Positions 38,625 to 48,489 of a stretch of 64,000 nucleotides of DNA are shown in pieces. The notes beneath the pieces were generated by a model. The model ran no database searches and was not told the DNA's origin. It was given only the letters and a program-made list of their open reading frames with translations. The stretch is from Sipunculus nudus (taxonomy: Eukaryota; Annelida; Sipuncula; Golfingiida; Sipunculidae): positions 4,588,001-4,652,000 of the forward strand of contig CM049310.1 of NCBI GenBank assembly GCA_026874595.1. Direction: 5' to 3'. Within the stretch, counting starts at the first letter, position 1. Each line of letters starts with the position of its first letter. A program made the position numbers and the translations under genes.

Positions 38625-38660
38625 CTCCGTAATGTAATACTTGGCTGTGCCATTCCTCAT
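38625..38660 (-). CDS. Candidate first coding exon (MRNGTAKYYITE)
   Basis: The minus strand has CTACCATGA (A at -3), 12 codons reading MRNGTAKYYITE, then GAG and donor GTAAGCG in phase 0. Frame and donor suit splicing to exon 2. Reading on past this donor reaches a second site (GCCG then GTAAGTT at 38581-38590), but that is phase 1 and would break the frame with exon 2, so I prefer the first. The 38.85-39.24 kb stretch just upstream is GC-rich and could be 5'UTR or promoter. Confidence 0.55.
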
Positions 38661-39689
38661 GGTAGATGCAGATTTTGGTGAACACTATTCCTATGGAACG
38701 TACAACAATCCCGAAGAAATGGTAGAAATGTAAAGATCAGTGCCAGTGATGTGTTTTGAGGTAGATTAAAAAAGATTTTGAGACTGAGGTCCGATCGTAC
38801 GATGCCAGCGTCCAACCACAAGCGAATTTAGGCAAAATGAATATCTATTACAAAGTATCACCAACTCTCCAAGTCAGCCGGTGCTTGCACCCCTTCGAGT
38901 ATTTAATACACCCATGCCTGTAATCTGAGCTAGTTCTTCTCTGGGTCGTGTGCCCTTGAACACTCTCAAGCAAGCCGAAAGCACTGAGAAAGCAGGCGGA
39001 GGCACTGTAGCAGTCCGCACTTGACCACTCCTCATGTACGTCAGTTTGCAGCCACAAATATAGCCCCTGTTTCCTGCGCAGTGTCTTGGACTTAACACTT
39101 CTAGATCGGCGGCAAGCCCCGGGCTTTCGTAACTGTGAATTGGACACCCACGCCAAAGATTGTCGACTGATCGGTACGCTTGAAGAGTCATGCTAAATGC
39201 ATGAATGCCGTGACGGTTACACCACTGTGTCACGCTCAAGAATAATAATTAAAATCATTAATAACATCTGGCAAAAACAATCACAGGTTACACCTTGACA
39301 TAGGTCTTAGTCATTGTATGTATTGTAGGTATAAATAAGCCATGTATGATATTTTATTTATTTATAAGAAGCTTCTTTTCGAGTAAGTCTCTACATAAAC
39401 TAGCCTAGCCTATTTCATTTGATAGATTCCTACCTTTCACGGTTTCAACGCAAACACACGCACGCATATATAATTTCACAGGCCTACATCCATGACGCTA
39501 CACACAAGTTTACAAAGATGAACACGTTTGTTTCTGTTGTTGTTTTAAGGTGAGGTATTATAAGTACCGGACACACGCATGAAGTGACACATGTACACAC
39601 GCTAAAAACCTCTATATATATAAAGGCCTCTATAATATGTTATAATCAATATAACCTATATATATATAGATGATGCCACAACCATTGTT

Positions 39690-39806
39690 AGAATAATAAT
39701 AATGATGATAATAATAATAATAATAATAGGCCTAATAGGCCTTATAATAATCATTAAAGGCTTAATAATAATAATTGGCCTAATAATAATAATAATTATG
39801 ATAACG
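39690..39806 (+). repeat. Interrupted (AAT)n tract with AGGCCT palindromes
   Basis: Runs of AATAATAAT broken by AGGCCTAATAGGCCT and TTGGCCTAATAAT phrases, which look like internal slippage duplications. Confidence 0.85.
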
Positions 39807-40948
39807 AAATAAATTGACAAGTCCAAGGGACTATATTAATATCCGGTATGATTTAGGTTACCTTTCAATGCGCAGTAGGTAAATAAAGTGTGCTGCCCCC
39901 CCCCCCCAACACGGTTATTCGCCCAATTTTATAGGCTTAGGGCTTATATGAACATCAATGTTTGGTCTCAGATATTTGCAACCGGAATATCCATTGAAAA
40001 CAGAGACTGTCACTCAGAATCAGCGAGAGAATGTAAGGGGTTTACAGGTAGGCCTAATAACAACAAAATGACACGTTCAGTCAATTGTTTACAAAAGAAC
40101 GCCTATTTTTAACCCACCTTTACAAAGCAAAGTCAATCAGTCTCTGACATGAAGGACAGAAGCATTCATTTCTAATAACAATAGTCTGACAATCACTAGC
40201 TCAACTCTAATTATTTCCATCAAAGAAATCACTGAACCATGCAAGCAAGCGCATGAACGGCAAAAATCGATGCACGTGAAAGATTAGAATATGTAGGCCT
40301 AATGAGGCGCTCATTCTAGCGTGTCATTGGTTACACCAGGCGCATCGATAACTCACGTGACATCGGCATCGATTTTAAGTGGCGCTTTTGGGGGAAATAT
40401 ATTCTTAATAAAGGAATGAAATCCTGATACACATCAACAAACACGAATGCGTAGGCCTAATGCTATATATATACATGTAAACATGTACATACATGAGCAT
40501 ATAACCCCCTCCCCTAGCTTTCGTTATACGATAAACCCCAACTGATCATAATAATCTTTCAATAGTTTAAAGAGCTTGTATGTGCATATATTATCCAATT
40601 CTTATAAAAGGAATTCAGTTCACGTTTGTTTGCAATGATTTTTAAAACCGCGTTGTGTACAATATTGTGTCATACGTCATTTTAAAGGTTATTATCCCCG
40701 CAGTGACATAGGCGATAGGAAAATAAATATTTTTTATTATACATATAATTTTTATTGATTTTTCCGGGGGTTTTTTTACCGAGCACAGCCGAACTGCCTT
40801 CGGCAATCACCGGAATGCGTGCATCGTGGACACTTAACCTCTAACACTAAGATCTATTGTTCATATGAATAACGCTTGCATTCAATGGGGGATTTGACCC
40901 ACGTGCGTGGTCTGTAAAGGAGAAAAACACATGTTTCTCGCTTTATGA

Positions 40949-41136
40949 AATGGAAAGTTCAACCCAGGAGGATTAATTACAAAACCTCATTCAAGGTCCC
41001 AATTTCAGGAACAGGGCTGGGGTGGTGGCGGGGGTTTCAGGCCTCAAAATTTGTCTAATACGTTGAAAAAAAGGTTACGGTGGCTGAAAATGGGATACGG
41101 ACCCACTGCATGGAGTCCCACTAGGTCCGCTTCTGC
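40949..41136. mobile_element. Remnant of the 12873-type MITE
   Basis: AACCCAGGAGGATTAATTAC, CAAAATTTGTCTAATACGTT and GGTCCGCTTCTG align in order with CAACCCAGGAGGACAAATG, CAAAATTTTGTCTGAAGCCC and GAATCCGCTTCTG of the element at 12873-13087. The left terminus is lost and the poly-G/C tracts are short here. Confidence 0.6.
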
Positions 41137-41174
41137 TACTTACGATGTATGAATATTTCTGTTTCCTTCTTCAG

Positions 41175-41350
41175 GAACAGTTTCCTTGCAACGTACATTT
41201 AATTAATCTTTCATGTGTTTCTCACATCAACCTATTCTTTATACGTCCAACGATAGAAACCATGGTGCAGTCAAATATCAACGAAACACTGTATGCCTCC
41301 GCGTCTCATTCCGGTTCGAAATGTAAACCATCACTGACCAGGTCTTCAAG
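41175..41350 (+). CDS. Candidate plus-strand exon, opposite to the main gene
   Basis: An acceptor with a good pyrimidine tract (TTTCTGTTTCCTTCTTCAG) precedes 176 nt that stay open in one frame and end at TCTTCAAG with donor GTAAGCATAC. Inside, at 41262, is an optimal start context (GAAACCATGG) that would give MVQSNINETLYASASHSGSK and nine more residues, with the donor in phase 2. It could be an internal exon or the second exon of a gene whose first exon is non-coding. It lies antisense inside a putative long intron of the minus-strand gene, right after a repeat remnant at 40949-41136. I do not recognise the peptide. Confidence 0.35.
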
Positions 41351-41923
41351 GTAAGCATACCGGGGTATGATTTTTGCCACGAGCACAGCGCCACAAAATA
41401 ACAGTAAAAATATTTGTACATATCGTATTCCGAGAGTACCCCACTAAAAATCTCTATTTTCTTTTAACTTTTATAATACAAAATGAGCCAACATTCAATA
41501 TCTCAGTAAATATATCTCCCAAACCCCGGTAAAAAGCCCGGTATACCGGGTTTATCAGCTAGTATGATATATATTTAGACCTATTGTGCATTGTGGCATC
41601 AATATCGTTAGAACAATTAAAAAGGGTCCACACGGCTATTTATATTTTATATACTAAGAGAAACTACATACCTTACGCAGTGGTCATGTAACATTCATTC
41701 GAACGCATTTACCGACTGTCTGCAAAGCTGTCTTTGCCGTGCACACTCGCCAGGGCCGAGGAGTGCCTGGCATAACTGGCGCCGTGCCATAGTTTGGGTA
41801 GTAGAACTTTCCCGAAAACGGGTCATTGATCGAACTCCTAACAAAATGACTACATAGTGGCTGTCAGCAGTGGTCGTATAAAGATTTTCCAAATCAGGTT
41901 GAAACACAGATCACAATCCTCTA

Positions 41924-41968
<45 letters not shown>

Positions 41969-42149
41969 CCTAGTGTCCACTGCCGTCTTGTATTAGTTGG
42001 TTTGCTCATCCACCTATCCTCTAGACCGACTTGATGATCTCATGCAGGGATTGGCCAAAAATGGACAAGCAATAAATCCAGGCCGCCTTATTTAGCGAAC
42101 AAGTTGGGTAATTAACAGTCAATCAGAATGGTTTATAAAAAAAAACACC
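41351..42149. other. Intronic or intergenic DNA
   Basis: AT-rich, with a (TA)n tract at 41924-41966. Nothing else supportable. Confidence 0.45.
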
Positions 42150-43289
42150 GGAAAACCCCACAATATCCCGGTCTCAGGTAAACCCTTGAAATAATGGTCT
42201 CAGGGAAACCTGCAATATCCCGGTCTCAGGGAAACCCATGATATCCCGGTCTCAGGGAAACCCATGATATCCCGGTCACAGAGAAACCAGCGATATCCCG
42301 CTCTCAGGGAAACCTACGATATCCCAGTCTCAGGGAAACCCTTGAAATCCCAGTCTCAGGGAAACCTGTGATATCCAGGTCTCAGTAAAACCTGCGATAT
42401 CCCAGTCTCAGGGAAACCCATGATATCCCGGTCTCAGGGAAACCCGCGATATCCCGCTCTCAGGGAAACCTATGATATCCCGGTCTCAGGAGAACCCGCG
42501 AAATCCTGGTCTCAGGGAATCCTGTGATATCCCGGTTTCAGGGAAACCCACGATATCCCAGTCGCAGGGAAACCTGTGATATCCTGGTCTCAGTTAAACC
42601 TGGGATATCCAGGTCTTAGGGAAACCCGCTATATCCCTGTCTCAGGGAAACCCGCGATATCACGGTCTCAGTGAAACCTGCAATATCCCGGTCTCAGAGA
42701 AGCCCACAATATCCCAGTCACAGTGAAACCCATGTTATTCCGGTCTCAGTGAAACCAACGGTATCCCGGTCTCAGTGAATCCTGCAATATCCCAGTCTCA
42801 GGGAAACCCATGAATCCGGGTCTCTGTGAAACCCACGATATCCCGTTCTCAGGGAAACCTACAATATCCTGGTCTCAGGGAAACCCGCAAAATCCTGGTC
42901 TCAGGGAAACCCGTGATATCCTGGTCTCAGTAAAACCTGCGATATCCCGGTCTCAGTGAAACCTGCAATATCCGCGGTCCCAGTGAAACCCACAATTTCC
43001 CGGTCTTATAGTGAAACTTGCGATATCCCGGTCTCGGGGTAACCTGCGATATCCCAGTCTCAGGGAAACCAAAAATATCCCGGTCTCAGTGAAACTCGTA
43101 ATATCCTGGTATCATTGAAACCCACGGTATCCCGGTCTCAGTAAAACCTGCGATATCCCGGTTTCAGGGAAACATGCAATATCCCGCGGTCCCAGTGAAA
43201 CCCACAATATCCCGGTCTTATAGTGAAACCTGCGATATCCCTGTCTCAGTAAAACCCACAATATCCCTGTCTCAGGGAAACCCGCAATA
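42150..43289 (+). repeat. 26-bp minisatellite, about 44 units, with higher-order duplication
   Basis: Tandem variants of GGTCTCAGGGAAACCCATGA plus TATCCC, period 26 bp, over about 1.14 kb. Units vary at a few positions (GGG/GTG, CCC/CCT, GCG/ATG). A longer block containing GCGGTCCCAGTGAAACCCAC followed by CGGTCTTATAGTGAAAC occurs at about 42964 and again at about 43171, 207 bp apart (close to eight units), showing a higher-order duplication. The period is not a multiple of three, so it is not coding. There are no spacers, so it is not a CRISPR array. Confidence 0.95.
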
Positions 43290-43928
43290 AATTCTTTGGG
43301 CAGTGCCAGCGCCATCGCTGCAGCATACAGCAAAAACAGCTTTTGCAGGCAAAAAGTTAGTGGAAGGAATAAGAACAAATGTAACAATACCATGCATGAC
43401 ATATATAATGAGTCCACCGTACCGCCATTTGTCACGTGATCTTAACTGTGAAACGGACGAGAGGCTTCGTCCCAGTTACCCGACTGGACAACATATAACA
43501 GGCATATGGAAACCATTTCGGCAATAAAGAAAATATACTATCAATATACTACCACCATTTGTTACACTTATAACTTGGCACAGTCGTTCCCATTTTGTGA
43601 CCAGCCGGACAGCATAAAACGGCCATATGGCAAGCGTTAAGTCATTCATCGGAAACTTTATGCGGCCGTGGCACCAAACCCGCACATGCCCGATCGGTAT
43701 ATGAAACTGTATAAGTCGATGGGGCTCATTATTCTTTTAATGTTTATATTGCACATTATTATATTTACATTACACCATAATGAAAAAAGTGAATGTTATG
43801 GATAGTATGTCTGCCCCTCACCTCTGTGTACCCTTGTATATTGTTGTGTACCAGTCTGTTAAATATTTCAGTGTTCATTGAGTTCAGTACTTATTTGTTA
43901 TATAAAATGTATCACGAAGTGTCGTTAA
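43290..43928. other. DNA between the minisatellite and family A copy A3
   Basis: Contains an imperfect duplication of about 110-120 bp (CCCGACTGGACAACATATAA... near 43480 and GACCAGCCGGACAGCATAAA near 43599, each followed by a CATATGG word). No exon. Confidence 0.45.
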
Positions 43929-44540
43929 TTGTATTGCCGAAACGTATTGTGCGGATACTATCTTTTTAACCGTACGCCGTCGCTGCCGCATAGGTTTCCG
44001 GAGAACTCCTCCGTAATCACTGGACGGAAATTTATGAAACTAGGAATTATGATCGGGTCACATATGAACTGCTGCGCCCTCAGTTTTGGTTGACCTCTGA
44101 ACTTTCCTCTCTGCATCTGTGCGTCTATTTTTACACATAAACCCACATATCTTGGGACCCGTTTGACCTATCGGGCTAAAATTTGCATCAGTGTAGCTCT
44201 TGTATAGCTTTATATCATAAATAAATCTGGTGGTGCTATCTACAACCATTTTTTGCACAGCGTCCATCTGTTCGTTTGCCTTGGGTTAAAATCACTCATG
44301 TCTCTGAAGTGGTTTGACTTATCCACCTGAAATGTTTCATGTGTATACATCTTGGATAGGTTTCTCGTTTATATGCCAGGTGGCGCCACCTACAATTATG
44401 TTTAGGTGGCACACATCCATGCTAATATGCAACACATCTCACTTTATCTCCCTTTACCACTCAATCCATGCCTCCATTCACCCGTACGACTCTGATTTCT
44501 ATGGATACACGTAGTCGCTTGTTGACTACCCATATACTAG
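43929..44540 (-). mobile_element. Repeat family A, copy A3 (inverted, short)
   Basis: Read on the minus strand: head ACTAGTATATGGGTAGTCAA with CAAGCGACTAC, the GAGGCATGGATTGAGTGG stretch shared with A1, one GGTGGCGCCACC (44380-44391) and one degenerate site, then GTTCATATGTGACCCGATCA, CGGAGGAGTTCTCCGGAAAC and the tail ATAGTATCCGC. It contains only about one 280-bp core dimer, against more than four in A2. Confidence 0.8.
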
Positions 44541-44733
44541 TTTGAATATGTTTCAGATGAACTTTTTCATGTTTTCAAGAACCTCGCCGAACACCAGCCC
44601 ATTTAGGATTGTTTGCCCTTACATATACGTTTAAAAATGTGCATGAAGGGTCTCAAATGTATAGTCATTCCTTTACAGACGACAAGGCAAACCGCTATAT
44701 ATTTAAATATAGGATATAGAGATAAAAGGTTAA
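44541..44733. other. Short unique spacer
   Basis: Unremarkable DNA ending in the TTAA that flanks the next element. Confidence 0.5.
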
Positions 44734-45773
44734 GTGGGGGTTTCACGGGGCACACGTACGATTAGCGAAGGAAATGAATGACGAAAAAATGGCGAAGTCC
44801 AACATGCGCGGAGGTTCGGATGCGTCGTCAATCGTTCGCGTGAGATCGGCGGGAATTAAAAAAATAATGAAATTTCTTGCGAACGTTTCCAGCAACCCGG
44901 GTCATGATTTTTTCGTGATTTGCTCTAAAAAATGTCTTAAAACCTTCGTCATATGCCGCAAAGGCAGAAGCAACCCACATTCCCTCTACCGATCCCAGCA
45001 GCGGAGACCCAGCCATGCCATTCGAGAGCCGACCCGATCTTGTGATCGACAGTGTTTCGAGACGCATCGCCTTTATACTTGCAGTTACGGCCATTTGGAC
45101 CGTATTAACCAGTTTACCCAGTTATGCAAGTTTTAGCAAGTATTTTCGTCATCCAGATAAGCAAACGCGAGCGTTTTACTTCGGTCGCAAGATAAACGCG
45201 CGACATATGTACGAATTTCGCATGAATGTCGTAGGGCTTCGTCATTCGCTTCCTATTCAGTATTTAACATCTTCCTCTTCTCACATGCATGGCCCGTCAG
45301 GACAGGTCTGAGACCTTGCTAGTCAATTTTCTGGTCATCACTGACCTCTAGGCAAGAACTGATGCTGGCAATGCATGCACTTCAATACCTTTCATGGCAT
45401 TTATATACTGCCCAAGTGTCGGTTTGATCGCCGGTATCAAGATAATCGCGCGACATATGTACGAATGTCGCACGAATGTCGCACGAATGTCGCAGGACGT
45501 TCGTTATTCGCGAAATATGCGAATATCGCATGTGTTTCGAAATGTCCGCACGAAAGTTGCCCGAGATTCGTGCGACATTCGTGTTGTTCGTATTTCATTC
45601 GCGTGTTCTTCGTGTTTGTGGACTGGCAACACTGCACACGACATTCGCACATACGTTGTGAGAATTTCGCACAAATTGCGAAAGAATGGTTTACGGCTCG
45701 ATTGTCGCAACACATTTTTTTTTCGAAATTCGCATCCTTCGCAGATCGTTTGCGTGCCCCGTGGAAACCCTGC
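44734..45773. mobile_element. TTAA-flanked DNA transposon with inverted ends, 1.04 kb
   Basis: The left end reads GTGGGGGTTTCACGGGGCAC and the reverse complement of the right end GCAGGGTTTCCACGGGGCAC. The match continues inward (ACGATTAGCGAAGG versus ACGATCTGCGAAGG). Both ends abut TTAA (44730-44733 and 45774-45777), the target duplication of piggyBac-type elements, although the terminal bases are not classic piggyBac. Inside is an internal hairpin of ACGAATGTCGCACGAATGTC (around 45470) with its inverse around 45575. Overlapping open frames in several phases result from TCGCACGAA-type short repeats, not genes. Confidence 0.65.
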
Positions 45774-46962
45774 TTAAAGGGGTGGAAAATATGTAAATAA
45801 TGGCCCATTGATGCTGGCCTGTATTTGTTTTGTCACAAAAAAAGTATCCATGCTTCATTTGTCTTGATTAAGAACATGAAGTGCACCTATAAATGATATA
45901 TCGATGCATTTCAGTAACAATTATTTTTTGCCATTGGTTATTTACAATTAACTGGCCCAGTCAATGCAGTGGTTAAGATTTAACTCCCCCTGCTGACAGA
46001 GCCATCAAACTTGCTCTCGCTGCTTCGCAACGCTTTGATCAAGTACTGCAGGTTCGCGGCAAATTATACGGCTTAAACTTACAGCTCTCTGACCGACTCC
46101 TTTAGGGTACTGAAAACTTTGAACTACGTCTACTGGTACATGGAATCAAATTTTATTTTACGCATTTTAGTGGCAAACATAAAATACTGAAGCCCTTGCA
46201 GGTGATGGCCAAGGTATTTCGGTGAAAACAATTAATATTTTTTTAATGGTTCGGTGGCTCGTGTCCTGATTGTGTGTCAGACAGTCTATACAGATCCTGT
46301 GGTAGTATATTTGAATCTGATAAATCAAAGTAAGTAAAGGCAGGTGGAGCTGTGATTTCACTTTCAGACCAGATATGTAATATTCTAGGAAATAGTAAAT
46401 GTGGTTAATAATATAATAAAACACAACTTAATTTTCATGTACTGCATAATGATACTGAAACTGTAGCGAGGAAAATGACAAAACATGTTTACTGATTACA
46501 GTTACCGTAGGAGAAACTACAGAAGTTCAGAATATATGTGCAACAAGGAAACCATGCATGCACATTCCCAAAAAGGCAATCTAGCCTCTCATGACGTAGG
46601 CTTACGGAGGTCAGGCTGTAACTCAAAATAGATATAACTTTTCTTGTTGAGAGAGAGAGAGAGATAGAGAGAGAGAGAAAGCTTGAGCTTATAACTTAAA
46701 ATGTACAAGCACACTGTAGAAAAGTTGTGTGTATGTATTTTTGTGTGTAAAAGAGAGAGAAGAGAGAGAGAAGGGAGGAAAGAAGAGAAGAAGAGACGGA
46801 GAGACCACCCGTTCAGTTGGGGGCCCGGGCATGGGTAAGGCGTTAGGGGGGGGGGGGTCAAAAACAAAATATGACAGGCTCACAGACAGAGAGTAACACG
46901 CTAGAGGGGGAATAGCAGTTATATATTACACGTGTGACGTGTATAAGAAAATCATATAGTGT
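45774..46962. other. DNA without recognised genes
   Basis: Contains GA-rich microsatellites at about 46650-46680 and 46753-46800 and a G-run near 46848. Nothing else supportable. Confidence 0.45.
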
Positions 46963-47394
46963 CAGTGGCGTCAAGTTATCTTTAAGGTTGAGGGGGGGGG
47001 GGGGGGGGGCTGAGTCGCAGGACGGGAAGATGACTCGCAAAGGGGTTGGGGGATGAAGAAATAACAGGCGTAGGAGGGTAATCAAAGTTGGGAAAAAACA
47101 GACACACACACACATATATATATACGTATATATTTCAAATATATACCAATTGAGCATAAGATTAAAAAAATAAGGTATATGTTAATTCTAAAACCATTTT
47201 AGTTATAAAATATTTTAGAGTAAACTAAGAAATTTAACTTTATTATTCTACTTAATGAAATATTTCATATCCAATAAATAGATATTATTCTCTTAACATC
47301 GGGGGGGGGGGGTGGATTACATTGACCATCCCCCTTGCTAAAAAGTCGGGGATATATACCCCTACCCCCCCCCCCCCCCGTCTTGACGCGCCTG
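46963..47394. mobile_element. Small hAT-like MITE (CAGTGGCGTCAAG ends), 432 bp
   Basis: The left end is CAGTGGCGTCAAGTTATC and the right end, reverse-complemented, is CAGGCGCGTCAAGACGGG. Flanking octamers are TATAGTGT and AATAGTGC, identical at six of eight positions, consistent with an aged 8-bp hAT target duplication. Inside are two G-runs (46990-47009 and about 47301-47310), a C-run (about 47366-47379) and a CA/TA tract (about 47101-47130). Confidence 0.6.
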
Positions 47395-47421
47395 AATAGT
47401 GCATGTGCATGTATAATGCAA

Positions 47422-47426
<5 letters not shown>

Positions 47427-47465
<39 letters not shown>
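47427..47465 (+). repeat. Compound (CT)n(AC)n microsatellite
   Basis: CT repeats followed by a short ACACAC run, 45 bp before the LRR locus. Confidence 0.93.
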
Positions 47466-47510
47466 TAAACATAACTATGTGTGGGGTTGAAAAGAAGCTT
47501 ACATAAACAG

Positions 47511-47713
47511 TGGTCCTCCGTTTAATCATTATATTACTTTCCCTCGTTTATATAGTTACCTGTAGCTTGAGGCACGCTCTGAATCTAGCTCATGTATACA
47601 GGCAGTGTTCTTGTATATGCTCCCGCGAGACCATTGTATGTGATTACGTCAATGAACATGTTAATGAACCTTTACGGAAATCACATGCAGAGAATACCCC
47701 TCCCTGTTATTAA
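47511..47713 (+). CDS. Possible leader and LRRNT-like cysteine cap, frame-broken from the following LRRs
   Basis: This frame gives a hydrophobic leader (VLRLIIILLSLVYIVTCS) and then QCSCICSRETIVCDYV, whose Cys spacing (C-x-C-x-C, then C after seven residues) resembles the N-terminal cap of extracellular LRR proteins. There is no ATG in frame; an AG at 47509-47510 (ATAAACAG) could be a 3' splice site with the start codon in an upstream exon. The frame then runs out of phase with the LRR repeats and stops at about 47713. Either a one-base frameshift has broken a secreted LRR gene, or splicing joins the two frames. Seen: leader, cysteines, frame offset. Inferred: the LRRNT assignment. Confidence 0.4.
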
Positions 47714-48257
47714 ATTATCTGATCTGAACCTTTACGGAAATCACATGCAGAGAATACCCCTCCCTGATATTAAATTATCTGATCTGAACCTTTACGGAAA
47801 TCACATGCAGAGAATACCCCTCCTAGATATTATATTATCTGATCTGAATCTTTACGGAAATCACATGCAGAGAATACCCCTCCCTGATATTAAATTATCT
47901 GATCTGAACCTTTACGGAAATCACATGCAGAGATTACCCCTTCCTGATATTAAATTATCTGATCTGAACCTTTACGGAAATCACATGCAGAGAATACCCC
48001 TCCCTGATATTAAAATGTCTGACCTGAACCTTTACGGAAATCACATGCAGAGAATATCCCTCCCTGATATTAAATTATCTGATCTGAACCTTTACGGAAA
48101 TCACATGCAGAGAATACCCCCCCCCCCTGATATTAAATTATCTGATCTGAACCTTTACGGAAACCACATGGAGAGAATATCCCTCCCTGATATTAAATTA
48201 TCTGATCTGAGGCATGATCAGGCGTTCACACACGTGTTCTTTGGCCCCGTAAAGTAG
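47592..48257 (+). CDS. Open frame of nine near-identical 20-residue leucine-rich repeats
   Basis: From an ATG at 47592 the frame is open for 221 codons. Residues from 47664 to 48206 are nine copies of a 20-residue unit, typically LNLYGNHMQRIPLPDIKLSD, then LRHDQAFTHVFFGPVK and a stop. Shifted by three residues the unit reads LSDLNLYGNHMQRIPLPDIK, which fits the LRR pattern LxxLxLxxNxLxxIPxxx. Units differ by one to three residues (PLL, RLP, RIS, MER variants). Unit 8 has an extra proline from a 3-nt insertion that keeps the frame. The first 24 codons (MYTGSVLVYAPARP...) do not look like a secretory leader. It could be a pseudogene, a recently expanded LRR exon, or a minisatellite that reads as LRR by descent from one. 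Confidence 0.45.
   Translation: MYTGSVLVYAPARPLYVITSMNMLMNLYGNHMQRIPLPVIKLSDLNLYGNHMQRIPLPDIKLSDLNLYGNHMQRIPLLDIILSDLNLYGNHMQRIPLPDIKLSDLNLYGNHMQRLPLPDIKLSDLNLYGNHMQRIPLPDIKMSDLNLYGNHMQRISLPDIKLSDLNLYGNHMQRIPPPPDIKLSDLNLYGNHMERISLPDIKLSDLRHDQAFTHVFFGPVK
47664..48206 (+). repeat. 60-bp coding minisatellite, nine units
   Basis: Direct repeats of 60 bp beginning near AACCTTTACGGAAATCACAT, with only a few substitutions per unit. Eight are 60 bp and one is 63 bp, with extra C residues in a C-run. The near identity points to recent expansion or ongoing homogenisation, so copy number is probably polymorphic. Confidence 0.95.
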
Positions 48258-48462
48258 TATGGATGTTATTTATATGAAAATTTAAAGTAAAACATAAGGC
48301 ATCCCAACACCGTGTTTAGTCATGGGTAATAAAATTGTATGGTTTGACGAGGAATCGAGTACAGGAGTTCCCATGATCTGAATGCTGTATGAATTTCAAT
48401 ACGCACATGGGCACAAGAAATGTACGATGTTATCTTTGACTTCATAGTTTTATGAAGCATAC

Positions 48463-48489
48463 CTGGCACGCACCAGCCGCTTCCGCCAT
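48463..48489 (-). CDS. Candidate first coding exon (MAEAAGACQ)
   Basis: The minus strand reads TCAAAATGGCGG (A at -3, G at +4, a strong start context), nine codons MAEAAGACQ, then CAG and donor GTATGC in phase 0. ATGGCGG preceded by A-rich sequence also matches the YY1 consensus, which commonly overlaps start codons of TATA-less promoters. Composition (Ala-rich, GC-rich) differs sharply from the AT-rich surroundings, which favours a real 5' exon. Confidence 0.5.

Larger units (their letters stand above)
38661..41174 (-). other. Possible promoter/5'UTR of the MRNGTAKYYITE exon, then intronic DNA
   Basis: 38.85-39.24 kb is GC-rich with overlapping open frames on the minus strand but no motif. 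39.69-39.81 kb is an interrupted ATA/ATT triplet tract with AGGCCTAATAGGCCT palindromes. 40.95-41.14 kb holds a MITE remnant. Confidence 0.4.

Noticed and set aside
38848-39239. Two overlapping minus-strand frames (102 and 121 codons)
   Set aside because: GC-rich region upstream of a candidate first exon; no motif, and the frames conflict. 5'UTR or promoter is more likely.
42150-43289. CRISPR-like appearance of regularly repeated short units
   Set aside because: Units are contiguous 26-mers without unique spacers, in a clearly eukaryotic setting: a minisatellite.
45375-45808. Overlapping frames of 120-140 codons on both strands
   Set aside because: Caused by TCGCACGAATG-type short repeats inside the TTAA-flanked element; no consistent reading frame.
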